A stretch of 54,625 bases of DNA from Acidobacteriota bacterium (GTDB taxonomy: Bacteria > Acidobacteriota > Vicinamibacteria > Vicinamibacterales > JAFNAJ01): NCBI GenBank assembly GCA_023384575.1, contig JAHDVP010000038.1, positions 1 to 54,625 of the forward strand. The letters are read 5' to 3'. Shown here piece by piece: positions 33,198 through 43,348 of the stretch. Under the pieces are notes generated by a model. It worked only from the letters and a program-made list of their open reading frames with translations. It did not search any database and had not been told where the DNA came from. Numbering within the stretch: position 1 is the stretch's first letter; every line of letters starts with the position of its first letter. A program made the translations under genes and the position numbers.

Positions 33198-33299
33198 GCA
33201 CGATGGCGTCGATTCAGTATCGACACGCTGATTGCCATGCTCGGGCATGCGGGAGTCCACGTCGATGTGGTCGTCCGCCGTTCGTCGAAGGTGGCGTAA
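33198..33299 (+). pseudogene. C-terminal remnant of an XRE/HigA-like antitoxin
   Basis: The frame encodes RFSIDTLIAMLGHAGVHVDV and ends VVRRSSKVA before TAA. The pattern F-S-x-D-x-L-I-x-x-L-x-x-x-G-x-x-V-x-V-x-V-R is typical of the C-terminus of small XRE antitoxins. The helix-turn-helix part expected upstream is absent, so this is a truncated relic. Confidence 0.5.
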
Positions 33300-33464
33300 C
33301 CGCGCCTGCGCGACGCCTTCAGGTTCAGGCCGGCGACACCAACCGCTCGACCGCCGCCTTGTGCTCCGGCGAGACTGCGCGGCCTCGCGGCGGCGGCCAA
33401 CGATGCGGTGGGTCGAGCGCAAGAAGGGAGCCCCTCACCGGTCGCGGAGATCCCACGACCGATG

Positions 33465-33582
33465 AATCCTCCGAGGTCCAGATTTCGGAGCCAGTTCCTC
33501 ACGATGTCGATCGTTCTGTCCGGAGATCCCTCATGAGAGTGGATGTCCTGGCCCGCGACGTCCGAGATGAACTGCTTTGGTC
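33465..33582 (-). pseudogene. Fragment of a TIR-like conserved protein
   Basis: On the minus strand the frame encodes KQFISDVAGQDIHSHEG followed by SPDRTIDIVRNWLRN. This strongly resembles the C-terminal segment F-I-S-D-I-A-G-Q-D-I-x-x-H-x-G-x-P-x-x-x-I-x-x-V-R-x-W-L of uncharacterised TIR-like proteins in bacterial accessory regions. The sequence on both sides loses similarity, so only an internal piece remains. Confidence 0.5.
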
Positions 33583-33703
33583 TGAAGGTCACCAACAAGT
33601 CGAACCACACCGTTTGGGTGAAGGAAGAGCACACCGGTAGGACCCACCCCGTTCCTCCACGCGGTACCTGGCCGAGTCGTGCGGGAAGCGTGAAAACGTA
33701 GCA

Positions 33704-33709
33704 TATAAT
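33704..33709 (+). promoter_or_regulatory. Consensus -10 (TATAAT) giving a leaderless mutase mRNA
   Basis: TATAAT ends 7 nt before ATG 33717, so the transcript would begin at the start codon. An earlier in-frame ATG at 33708 overlaps the hexamer and would not be transcribed from this promoter. No clear -35 element is seen. Confidence 0.6.
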
Positions 33710-33716
33710 GGCGCGC

Positions 33717-35396
<1,680 letters not shown>

Positions 35397-35467
35397 GGCC
35401 GCCGTCGCCCGCCCGCGCGGGCCCTCGCGGCCGTGAGGCGATCCTTGCCTGGAGCCAAGAGCCACCC

Positions 35468-35875
35468 ATGCAGAAGATCAGAGTCGTCATCGCCAAGCCG
35501 GGTCTCGACGGTCACGACCGCGGTGCCAAGGTCATCGCGCGCGCGCTGCGTGACGCCGGCATGGAGGTCGTCTACACAGGCCTTCGCCAGACGCCCGAAC
35601 AGATCGTGTCGGCGGCGCTGCAGGAAGACGCCGATGTAATCGGACTGTCAATTCTGTCAGGCGCCCACAACCACATCTGTCCGCGCATCATGGAACTGCT
35701 GCGCGAGAAGGGGCTCGACGACGTCCTCGTGGTCGTCGGCGGCATCATCCCCGACGTCGACATCCCGAGGCTGCACGAGATGGGCGTCAAGGGGGTGTTC
35801 CTGCCGGGCACACCGATGCAGGAGATCATCGACTTCATCAACGGCAGCGTCCGGCCGCGGCTCGAGCGCGTCTGA
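35468..35875 (+). CDS. Cobalamin-binding small subunit of the acyl-CoA mutase
   Basis: A 135-aa B12-binding domain. The motif D-x-H-x-x-G is DGHDRG near residue 16, followed by LSILSGAH and [11 protein letters not shown], the base-off/His-on cobalamin fold. It pairs with the large subunit encoded 71 nt upstream to carry out carbon-skeleton rearrangement of an acyl-CoA. No MeaB/ArgK-type GTPase chaperone gene is seen nearby. Confidence 0.94.
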   Translation: MQKIRVVIAKPGLDGHDRGAKVIARALRDAGMEVVYTGLRQTPEQIVSAALQEDADVIGLSILSGAHNHICPRIMELLREKGLDDVLVVVGGIIPDVDIPRLHEMGVKGVFLPGTPMQEIIDFINGSVRPRLERV

Positions 35876-35928
35876 TCCGGCACGGGCTTTGCCTTCGTTC
35901 GACTCGTTGGAACGCGTGGACTTCCGCC

Positions 35929-36795
35929 ATGGCCAAGACACTTCTGCTCGCCGACGACAGCGTCACCGTTCAGCGGGTCATCGAGCTGACCTTCGCGGAG
36001 GAGGGCATGCACGTCGTCGCGGTGGGCAGCGGCCGTGAGGCGATGGCCCGCTTCGAGATCGACCGTCCCGACATCGTGCTCGCCGACGTGAGCATGCCCG
36101 ACGGCGACGGGTACGCCGTGGCCGAACACGTCAAGGCGCTCGCCGGCGACGAGGTGCCCGTCGTGCTCATGACCGGCGCCTTCGAGCAACTCGACGAGGA
36201 TCGTGCGAAGAGCGTGGGGTGCGACGGCGTCCTGGCCAAGCCCTTCGAGCCGCAAATGGCCATCGCCCTCGTGCGCGACCTGCTCGAGCGCGAATCCGGC
36301 ACGCGTTCGGTCGCCGAGCCCATCGCCACGCCGGACGCCGATTCGAGCGCCGCGTTCGCCCCGGCCGTCGACGGGAGCGCGGTCGTGGCCGGCGGGGCGG
36401 GCTCGCTCGACGACTACTTCGACCGCCTCGACGAGGCGTTGGCGTCGGCGGGCTACACGCCGTCGGAACCGGCCATCAGGGGAGCGGAGGGGGGCGCGCC
36501 CTCCACGGCAACCTCTGTCGAGGCCGCGAGCGGGGCCGAGCGACCGGCCTCGCTGGCCCAGGCGTTCTCGGCGCTGCTCGCCGACGAGCTGGGAGAAGCC
36601 CCGCTGCCCGACACCTGGAAGACCGCGCCCGCGCCACGCCTCGAGGTGGACGACGCGCTCGTCGACCGCATCGCAAACCGCGTCGCCGAGCGCCTGGCCG
36701 ACACCGCCATTCGAGAAGCCGTCGAGCGGCGCGTCCTCGACGTCGCCGAGCGCCTCATCCGGGAAGAGATCGATCGGATCAAGACCGGCGTCTGA
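35929..36795 (+). CDS. Response regulator with C-terminal helical region
   Basis: 288 aa. The receiver domain (1-120) has LLLADDSVTVQRV, phospho-acceptor Asp in IVLADVSMPDGDGYA, Thr in LMTGAF and Lys in AKPFEPQ. There is no DNA-binding or enzymatic output domain. A low-complexity acidic/Ala-rich linker leads to a C-terminal amphipathic helix (about 240-288) with VDRIANRVAERLADTAIREA and ERLIREEIDRIKTG. This layout suggests an interaction or polar-localisation output like that of gliding/motility receiver proteins, but the role is unknown. Confidence 0.85.
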   Translation: MAKTLLLADDSVTVQRVIELTFAEEGMHVVAVGSGREAMARFEIDRPDIVLADVSMPDGDGYAVAEHVKALAGDEVPVVLMTGAFEQLDEDRAKSVGCDGVLAKPFEPQMAIALVRDLLERESGTRSVAEPIATPDADSSAAFAPAVDGSAVVAGGAGSLDDYFDRLDEALASAGYTPSEPAIRGAEGGAPSTATSVEAASGAERPASLAQAFSALLADELGEAPLPDTWKTAPAPRLEVDDALVDRIANRVAERLADTAIREAVERRVLDVAERLIREEIDRIKTGV

Positions 36796-36891
36796 CACCC
36801 TGCCGCGTCCCGCGTCCTCCGGGGGCGCCGGGAGCCCCCACGACGCCACACGCGACGCGTCGGCGTGCTTGCGGCCGTTCCCTCAAGCTAC

Positions 36892-36897
36892 TACCAT
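36892..36897 (+). promoter_or_regulatory. Putative -10 hexamer (TACCAT) before valS
   Basis: TACCAT ends 8 nt before the valS ATG at 36906, the leaderless geometry seen elsewhere here. It lies in a short A+T-richer run (CTACTACCATCATCT). There is no Shine-Dalgarno and no clear -35. Confidence 0.45.
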
Positions 36898-36905
36898 CAT
36901 CTCGC

Positions 36906-39506
36906 ATGCTCGACGACCTCGATCCGGCCGGCCCGCGGCCCGCCGCCGTTCCCGACAAGCCTGCCCTCGAAGGGCTCGAAGACAAGTGGATTCCCCGGTG
37001 GGAGGCCGACGGGACCTACCGGTTCGACCGCACCAGGCCCCGCGCCGACGTCTACGCGATCGACACGCCGCCGCCCACGGTCAGCGGGTCGCTCCACGTC
37101 GGCCACGTCTTCTCGTACACGCACACCGACATCATCGCCCGCTTCCAGCGCATGCGTGGCCGGGAGGTGTTCTACCCGATGGGGTGGGACGACAACGGCC
37201 TGCCCACCGAGCGCCGCGTGCAGAACTACTTCGGCGTGCGCTGCGACCCGTCGCTGCCGTACGACCCGGCGTTCGTTCCGCCGGACAAGCCGCCGAAGAC
37301 GCCGGTGTCGGTGTCGCGGCCCAACTTCATCGAGCTCTGCACGCGGCTGACGCTCGAGGACGAGAAGGCCTTCGAGCGCCTCTGGCGTCACCTCGGCCTC
37401 TCGGTCGACTGGTCGATGACCTACGCCACCATCGACCGGCGTGCCCAGCGCATCTCGCAGGTGGCGTTCCTGCGCCTGCTGAAGCGCGGCCAGGCCTACC
37501 AGCTCGAGGCGCCCACGTTGTGGGACGTCGACTTCCGCACCGCCGTGGCGCAGGCCGAGCTCGAGGACCGCGAGCAGACGGGCGCGTACCACCGCCTGCG
37601 CTTCGCCCGCGACGAAGGTGGCGCCGTCGAGATCGAGACGACGCGGCCCGAGCTCGTGCCCGCGTGCGTGGCGCTCGTGGCGCATCCCGACGACGCGCGC
37701 TATCAGCCGCTCTTCGGGCACGAAGTGACGACGCCGGTCTTCGGCGTGCGGGTGCCGGTGAGGGCCCACCCGCTCGCCGACCCCGACAAGGGCAGCGGCA
37801 TCGCGATGATCTGCACGTTTGGCGACCTCACCGACGTGGTGTGGTGGCGCGAGCTGGGTCTGCCCGTGCGGGCCGTCATCCAGCCCAACGGCGCGCTGCG
37901 GCCGGTCACGTGGGGGAGCCCGGGCTGGGAGTCGGTCGACGCGCCGCGCGCGCAGCAGGCCTACGACGAGGTGGCGGGCCTGTCGGCGGCCAAAGCGCGG
38001 GCGAAGCTCGTCGAGACGTTCCGGGCGAGCGGCGACCTCGTCGGCGATCCGAGGCCCATCACCCACGCGGTGAAGTTCTTCGAGAAGGGCGATCGTCCGC
38101 TCGAGATCGTGACGAGCCGACAGTGGTTCATCAGGACGCTCGAACATCGCGAGGCCCTGATCGCGCGCGGCCGCGACCTCGCGTGGCACCCGCCATACAT
38201 GCAGGCGCGCTTCGAGAACTGGGTGAACGGCCTGAACGGCGACTGGTGCATCAGCCGCCAGCGCTTCTTCGGCGTGCCGTTCCCGCTGTGGTACCCCGTG
38301 CGTGCCGGCGGTGAGGTCGACTACCAGTCGCCGCTCGTCCCAGACGAGGCACGCCTGCCGGTCGACCCGTCGACCGACGTGCCCGACGGCTTCGAGCCCG
38401 CTCAGCGCGACCAGCCGGGTGGGTTCACCGCCGATCCCGACGTCATGGACACGTGGGCGACCTCCTCGCTCACGCCGCAGATCGCCGCGGGCTGGGAGCA
38501 CGACGCCGACCTCTTCGCGCGGGTCTTTCCGATGGACCTGCGTCCGCAGGCCCACGACATCATTCGGACCTGGCTCTTCTCGACGGTGCTGCGGAGTCAT
38601 CTCGAGCACGACGCGCTGCCGTGGAGCCACGCGGCCATCTCCGGCTGGGTGCTCGACCCCGACCGCAAGAAGATGTCGAAGTCGAAGGGCAACGTCGTCA
38701 CGCCGCTCGGGCTGCTCGAGGAGCACGGCTCCGACGCCGTCCGCTACTGGGCGGCCCGGGGCGGACCGGGCGCGGACACGGCGTTCGATACCGGGCAGAT
38801 GCGGGTGGGGCGGCGCCTCGCCATCAAGCTGCTGAACGCGTCGAAGTTCGTGCTCGCGCGGAGCGAGCCGGCGGGGCCGGTCGTGACGACGCTCGACCGC
38901 GGCATGCTCGCCAGGCTGAGCGAGGTGGTCGGGGAGGCGACCGACGATCTCGAGGGCTACAACTACACGCGTGCGCTCGAGCGCGTCGAGTCGTTCTTCT
39001 GGTGGTTCTGTGACAACTACCTCGAGCTCGTGAAGGCCCGTCGCTACGGCGACCGCGGCGACGCGCTGGCGGCGTCGGCCAACGGCGCCATGCGTCTGGC
39101 CCTGTCGGCCGTGCTGCGGCTGCTCGCGGTCTACCTGCCGTTCACGACCGAGGAGGTGTGGTCGTGGTGGCGGTCGGGATCGGTGCATCGGGCCGCGTGG
39201 CCGACGCGCGACGACGTCCTCGCGCCCATGGGTGCTGCCAGGCCGCGCGACCTCGAGGCGCTCGACCTCGCCACCGACCTGCTCGCCGAGATCCGGCGCG
39301 TCAAGTCGGAGGCGCAGGTGCCGCTGCGCACGCCGGTCGCGGCGCTCGGACTCACCGCGCCGGCCGAGGTGCTCACGCTCTTCAGCGAGATTGCCGACGA
39401 CGTCTGCGCGGCGGGTCTCGTCGCGCGTGTGGACGTGGCGGAGGGCGCGCGCCGCGTGGTGGTCGACCTCGCCAGTCCGGAACCGGTGAACGAGGCCGGC
39501 GCGTGA
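36906..39506 (+). CDS. valS: Valyl-tRNA synthetase (archaeal/actinobacterial type)
   Basis: 866-aa class I synthetase. The HIGH motif is SGSLHVGHVFS (about residue 60), an editing domain follows, and KMSKS starts at Lys589 (RKKMSKSKGN). GWDDNGLPTERRVQNYFGVR is characteristic of the ValRS type found in Actinobacteria and archaea rather than the E. coli type, and the long C-terminal coiled coil of the latter is missing. It charges tRNA-Val. The stop overlaps the nadC GTG start (GTGA). Confidence 0.94.
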   Translation: MLDDLDPAGPRPAAVPDKPALEGLEDKWIPRWEADGTYRFDRTRPRADVYAIDTPPPTVSGSLHVGHVFSYTHTDIIARFQRMRGREVFYPMGWDDNGLPTERRVQNYFGVRCDPSLPYDPAFVPPDKPPKTPVSVSRPNFIELCTRLTLEDEKAFERLWRHLGLSVDWSMTYATIDRRAQRISQVAFLRLLKRGQAYQLEAPTLWDVDFRTAVAQAELEDREQTGAYHRLRFARDEGGAVEIETTRPELVPACVALVAHPDDARYQPLFGHEVTTPVFGVRVPVRAHPLADPDKGSGIAMICTFGDLTDVVWWRELGLPVRAVIQPNGALRPVTWGSPGWESVDAPRAQQAYDEVAGLSAAKARAKLVETFRASGDLVGDPRPITHAVKFFEKGDRPLEIVTSRQWFIRTLEHREALIARGRDLAWHPPYMQARFENWVNGLNGDWCISRQRFFGVPFPLWYPVRAGGEVDYQSPLVPDEARLPVDPSTDVPDGFEPAQRDQPGGFTADPDVMDTWATSSLTPQIAAGWEHDADLFARVFPMDLRPQAHDIIRTWLFSTVLRSHLEHDALPWSHAAISGWVLDPDRKKMSKSKGNVVTPLGLLEEHGSDAVRYWAARGGPGADTAFDTGQMRVGRRLAIKLLNASKFVLARSEPAGPVVTTLDRGMLARLSEVVGEATDDLEGYNYTRALERVESFFWWFCDNYLELVKARRYGDRGDALAASANGAMRLALSAVLRLLAVYLPFTTEEVWSWWRSGSVHRAAWPTRDDVLAPMGAARPRDLEALDLATDLLAEIRRVKSEAQVPLRTPVAALGLTAPAEVLTLFSEIADDVCAAGLVARVDVAEGARRVVVDLASPEPVNEAGA

Positions 39507-40360
39507 AGTCGCAGCCGTTCGTGCCGCTCGACCCGGCGCTCTACCGCGAGGTCGTGCGGCGCGCGCTCGCCGAGGACCTCGGATGGGGTGACGTCACCAC
39601 CGAGGCCACGGTCGCGGCCGACCTCATGGCGCGCGGGACGCTGTCGGCCGGCGCGCCGTGCGTCATCGCAGGGCTCGACGTGGCCGAGGAGGTCTTCCGC
39701 CAGCTCGACCCAGGCGCGGTCGTCACCAGGCGGCGCCGCGACGGCGAGACCTGTGGTCCCGGCGATGTGGTGGCGGTGGTCGACGGTCGCGCCGCGTGGT
39801 TGCTGACCGCCGAGCGCACGGCCCTCAACTTCCTCCAGCGACTCTCGGGCATCGCCACGCTCACCCGGCGTTTCGTCGACCTCGCCGCCGGTCGTCTGGT
39901 CGTGCTCGACACGCGCCAGACCACGCCGACGCTGCGCGTGCTCGAGAAGTACGCCGTGCGCGCGGGCGGCGGGCTCAACCACCGGGCGTCGCTCGACGAC
40001 GGCGTGCTCATCAAGGCCAACCACGTCCGCCTCGCGGGCGGCGTCCGTGCCGCCCTCGAGCGCACGCGTGCCCTCGGCCAGGAGATGCCCGTCGAAATCG
40101 AGGTGCGCACACCCGAAGAGGCCGAAGAGGCGATGGCGGCCGGTACCACCCGCCTGCGGGTCCTCGACCGGCCCGACGACGTCCTCGCCGAAATCATCAG
40201 GGTCGCCAGGGGGCGGGCGCAGGTCGAGGTGTCGGGGGACGTGTCGCCAGAACGCCTCCCGGCGATTGCGGCGTCGGGCGCCGACTTCGTGTCGATCGGC
40301 CTGCTCACACACTCGGCACCGGCGGTTCCCCTCGACTTCGTGCTCGAGCCCATGCCGTGA
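39503..40360 (+). CDS. nadC: Nicotinate-nucleotide pyrophosphorylase (quinolinate phosphoribosyltransferase)
   Basis: 285 aa. It shows AEDLGWGDVTTEA, ALNFLQRLSGIATLTRRFV, LDTRQTTPTLRVLEKYAV with the catalytic/PRPP-binding residues, GGLNHRASLDDGVLIKANH and SGADFVSIGLLTHSAPAVPL. It converts quinolinate plus PRPP to nicotinate mononucleotide in NAD synthesis. GTG start overlapping the valS stop; its own stop overlaps the birA GTG. No nadA or nadB is adjacent. Confidence 0.96.
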   Translation: MKSQPFVPLDPALYREVVRRALAEDLGWGDVTTEATVAADLMARGTLSAGAPCVIAGLDVAEEVFRQLDPGAVVTRRRRDGETCGPGDVVAVVDGRAAWLLTAERTALNFLQRLSGIATLTRRFVDLAAGRLVVLDTRQTTPTLRVLEKYAVRAGGGLNHRASLDDGVLIKANHVRLAGGVRAALERTRALGQEMPVEIEVRTPEEAEEAMAAGTTRLRVLDRPDDVLAEIIRVARGRAQVEVSGDVSPERLPAIAASGADFVSIGLLTHSAPAVPLDFVLEPMP

Positions 40361-41214
40361 CCGCTCTTCCCGGGGCCCTGCCCCACGCCTGGGGGGTCGT
40401 CGCGGCCGACCTCGGCGTGCCCGCGTCGTGGACGCGCACCACGCACCTCTTCGACGTCGTCACGTCGACCAACGACGTGGCGTCGGCGCTCGCTTCGGCT
40501 GGCGCGCCAGAGGGGACGATGGTCGTCGCCGGCGAGCAGACCGCCGGCCGGGGCCGACGGGGGCGGAGCTGGAGCTCGCCCTCGGCCGGGGGCGTGTACT
40601 TCTCGGTCGTGCTGCGCCCAGGCGCTCGCGCCGAGGGGCCCGACACCGAAACGATGCTGTGGACGCTGATGGCCGCCGTGGCGGTGGCCGACGGCATCGA
40701 ACGCGCGTCCGGGCTCCGGCCCGACATCAAGTGGCCGAACGACCTCGGCGTGGCACGCCCGGCAACCGCGGCCGAAGGGGCCGGCTGGCGCAAGCTCGCG
40801 GGGATCCTCGCCGAAGGGGTCGTGACCGGCGGGACGGTCCAGCACGTCGTGCTCGGCGTCGGCATCAACGTCGCGCGCGCCGAGCGTGACGTGCGGGCGC
40901 CGTCCACGTCGATCGAGGAAGAGACCGGAGTCGTGGTGTCACCCGCGCGTCTCTGGGCCTGCTGCGCCGCGTCGCTCGCGCGGCGCCGCGGGCAGCTGAC
41001 GGCCGAGGGGCCATCGCCGGTGCTCGACGCATGGCGGGCCCGCGCGCCGTCGAGCGTTGGCTCGCGCGTGTCGTGGCGAGGCGAGTCGGGGCCGCGGAAC
41101 GGGTGGACGGCGGGCATCGACGACACCGGGGCGCTGCGTGTCGAGAGCCTGGGTGAGATCGTCACGTTCGTCGGCGGCGAGCTGTCGTGGGAGGACCTCG
41201 GTCGTGACGGCTGA
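40357..41214 (+). CDS. birA: Biotin-[acetyl-CoA-carboxylase] ligase
   Basis: 285 aa. The biotinyl-AMP loop motif appears as GEQTAGRGRRGRSWSS, preceded by VVTSTNDVASAL and followed by IKWPNDL and KLAGILAE. There is no N-terminal helix-turn-helix, so this is a monofunctional ligase, not a biotin repressor. It attaches biotin to carboxylases. The start overlaps the nadC stop (GTGA), and it overlaps the next gene by 11 nt. Confidence 0.94.
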   Translation: MTALPGALPHAWGVVAADLGVPASWTRTTHLFDVVTSTNDVASALASAGAPEGTMVVAGEQTAGRGRRGRSWSSPSAGGVYFSVVLRPGARAEGPDTETMLWTLMAAVAVADGIERASGLRPDIKWPNDLGVARPATAAEGAGWRKLAGILAEGVVTGGTVQHVVLGVGINVARAERDVRAPSTSIEEETGVVVSPARLWACCAASLARRRGQLTAEGPSPVLDAWRARAPSSVGSRVSWRGESGPRNGWTAGIDDTGALRVESLGEIVTFVGGELSWEDLGRDG

Positions 41215-41959
41215 CGAGGACATCGGCCGCTACTGCCGCGCGATCGAGGCGCACCTCTGTCGACGCAACGACGGTCACCTGGTGAGGGTGGTCGGCCCGG
41301 CGTTCGACCTCGTGAGCGGCTGGGCCCGGTGCGGCGTGCCGTTGAGGGTTGCCTGCCGGGGCATCGATCGCACGGTCGAGCGGCGCCGTGCGGGCGCGGT
41401 TCGACGGCGGCCCGTGCGCATCGAGTTCTGCGAGGCCGACGTGCTCGACGCGTTCGACGACTGGCGCCGGAGCATCGGACCGATGCTCGGTCGCGCCGAG
41501 GGCCCGCCCGACGGCGACGACACGTCTGCCGGCGCCGCGGTGGACCCGATCGGCCGCGCCCGGCGCGCTCCGGCGCTCACCACGCACCTCGACCGGCTGC
41601 TCGTCCGGCTCACGTCGGTCGTCGCCGCGACGCCGCTTCCCGCGACGCTGCACGCCCGCCTCGGGCAGGTCATCACCGAGCTGGACGACCTGCGCCGATC
41701 GGCCTCGCGGGCGAGGGGCGAGGTGAGGGCGGCGGTGGTCGCGCGACTCGCGGATCTCGACGCCGAGGTGCTCGACACGGCGGTTGCCGCCGTCGACCGG
41801 GCCACGCTCGACGAGGTCAGGCGCGAGGCGGTCGACGAGCTGGCGGCCTATCGCGCCAGGATGGCGCCCGCAGACTTCGAGGCCGCCGTCGGGGCCGCGG
41901 CACGGCGCCTGCTGCGCGACCGCTTCGGCCTGCCGCGGCTGGCGCTTCACAACCCCTGA
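41204..41959 (+). CDS. Conserved-looking hypothetical protein
   Basis: 251 aa starting at GTG within the birA 3' end. The N-terminal part begins ADEDIGRYCRAIEAHLCRRN and GHLVRVVGPAFDLVSGWA, with CGVPLRVACRGID and FCEADVLDAFDDWRR; the rest is a helix-rich, Arg/Asp/Ala-rich region. I do not recognise a family. The N-terminal pattern of short helices with Cys residues, and its consistent position between biotin ligase and an RNA methyltransferase gene, suggest a real cytoplasmic protein. No catalytic motif is evident. Confidence 0.7.
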   Translation: MTADEDIGRYCRAIEAHLCRRNDGHLVRVVGPAFDLVSGWARCGVPLRVACRGIDRTVERRRAGAVRRRPVRIEFCEADVLDAFDDWRRSIGPMLGRAEGPPDGDDTSAGAAVDPIGRARRAPALTTHLDRLLVRLTSVVAATPLPATLHARLGQVITELDDLRRSASRARGEVRAAVVARLADLDAEVLDTAVAAVDRATLDEVRREAVDELAAYRARMAPADFEAAVGAAARRLLRDRFGLPRLALHNP

Positions 41960-41994
41960 CGCCGGAGCCGGCGTACGGCTCGCCAGGAGGCCTC

Positions 41995-43296
41995 GTGGGT
42001 GGTGACCTGATGCAGATCGGGACCGAGATCACGCTCGTCGTCGAGAAGCCCGTCGCGGGCGGGCGCATGCTCGCGCGACACGAGGGGCGTGTCGTCCTCG
42101 TCTCGGGGACGATTCCCGGAGAGCGCGTCGTCGCGCGGGTCGAACGCGTGCAGTCGCAGCTCGCGCAGGCGGCGACCATCGCCGTGCTCGAACCTCATGC
42201 CGCGCGGCGCGACGACAACCCCGATCCCGCCTGTGGCGGCATGACGTACGCGCACATCGCGTACGACCATCAGCGTCACCTGAAGGCGCTCGTGGTTGCC
42301 GACGCCTTTGCCCGGCAGGCCCGCGTGGCGCTCGACCCGCTGCCGCCGGTCGCCGCGTCGCCCGAGCGGGGCTACCGGATGCGCACGCGCCTGCACGTGC
42401 GGGGCGGGCGCATCGGCTCCTTCAGAGAGGGTTCGCACGACCTCTGCGACATCGCGGTGACCGGACAGGTCCTGCCCGAGACGGTCGCCGTGCTCCGCGA
42501 TCTCGAGGCCGGCCTGTCGCAGCACGGCGTCGAGCGGCTCGAGGCCGTCGAGGTGATGGAGAACCTCGATGCGACCCAGCGCGTGCTGCATTTCGACGAT
42601 GGTCCGGCCCGTGAGCGTCTCGGCCGCAGCCTGCTCGACCGGCTTGCCGCCCTGCCGGGTGTCACCGGGGTGTCGCACGCGCGAGGCGGACGGCGAGCCG
42701 GCGCGGCCGCGCGCGTGGGCGACCGCCTCGACGCGTTCACCGGTCCCGGCACCGACGCCGGCGACACCCTCGTCGGGCGTCAGGCGCAGGCCTTCTTCCA
42801 GGCGAACCGCTTCCTGACCCCGCCGCTGGTCCAGGCCGTCCTCGCGCGCCTCGAGGCCGGGCCGGTCGTCGACCTGTACGCCGGGGTCGGGCTCTTCGCC
42901 ATGGCGGCTGCGGCCGCCGGGCTCGGCCCGGTCGTGGCCGTGGAGGGCGACGAGGTCAGCGCGACCGACCTCGTGGCAAACGTCGCGCCGCTCGCCGGGC
43001 GGGTCACCGTGGTGCACGCCGCCGTCGAGACCTTCCTCGCGCGGCGGCGGGACCGCCCGATCCGTTCGCTGATCGTCGACCCGCCGAGGACCGGCATGTC
43101 CCGCGAGGCGATGGCCGGAGTGCTGTCCGCCGGCGCGCGCCGCCTCGTCTACGTCAGCTGCGATGTGGCCACCCTCGCGCGCGATGCCCGGCGGCTGCTC
43201 GATACGGGGTACGACCTGGCGTCAATCGAGGCGTTCGACCTGTTCCCGAACACGCCGCACGTCGAGGTGCTGGCCGTCTTCGACCGCCAGGCCTGA
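41995..43296 (+). CDS. Class I SAM-dependent RNA uracil-5-methyltransferase (TrmA/RlmCD family)
   Basis: About 433 aa. An N-terminal TRAM-like domain (about 10-65) precedes the methyltransferase fold with PVVDLYAGVGLFAMAA (SAM binding), IVDPPRTGMS, and the catalytic Cys in LVYVSCDVATLARD. In family members an N-terminal C-G-G-C segment holds an Fe-S cluster. Here it reads PACGGMTYAHIAY with the other expected cysteines missing, so the cluster is probably absent. GTG 41995 follows AGGAGG (41985-41990) at 4 nt; ATG 42010 is an alternative start. The modified RNA position is unknown. Confidence 0.85.
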   Translation: MGGDLMQIGTEITLVVEKPVAGGRMLARHEGRVVLVSGTIPGERVVARVERVQSQLAQAATIAVLEPHAARRDDNPDPACGGMTYAHIAYDHQRHLKALVVADAFARQARVALDPLPPVAASPERGYRMRTRLHVRGGRIGSFREGSHDLCDIAVTGQVLPETVAVLRDLEAGLSQHGVERLEAVEVMENLDATQRVLHFDDGPARERLGRSLLDRLAALPGVTGVSHARGGRRAGAAARVGDRLDAFTGPGTDAGDTLVGRQAQAFFQANRFLTPPLVQAVLARLEAGPVVDLYAGVGLFAMAAAAAGLGPVVAVEGDEVSATDLVANVAPLAGRVTVVHAAVETFLARRRDRPIRSLIVDPPRTGMSREAMAGVLSAGARRLVYVSCDVATLARDARRLLDTGYDLASIEAFDLFPNTPHVEVLAVFDRQA

Positions 43297-43348
43297 CGAC
43301 GGCTGTCAGGTCGCGGGTCTTGGCCAGCAGCGCGCAGCCGCCGGTGGA

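Larger units (their letters stand above)
32936..33716. other. Gene-poor interval with degraded fragments
   Basis: About 780 nt without an intact gene. Recognisable pieces are a possible YD-repeat-like stretch (33102-33155, RLVAVTDPTGQVT in one frame), an XRE antitoxin-like C-terminus (33198-33299) and a TIR-like protein fragment on the minus strand (33465-33582). The right end carries the mutase promoter. The remaining open frames show no family similarity I can recognise. Confidence 0.6.

Noticed and set aside
33600-33716. Cobalamin riboswitch upstream of the B12-dependent mutase genes
   Set aside because: No B12-box-like conserved sequence or multi-stem structure is visible, and the predicted transcript start leaves no leader.
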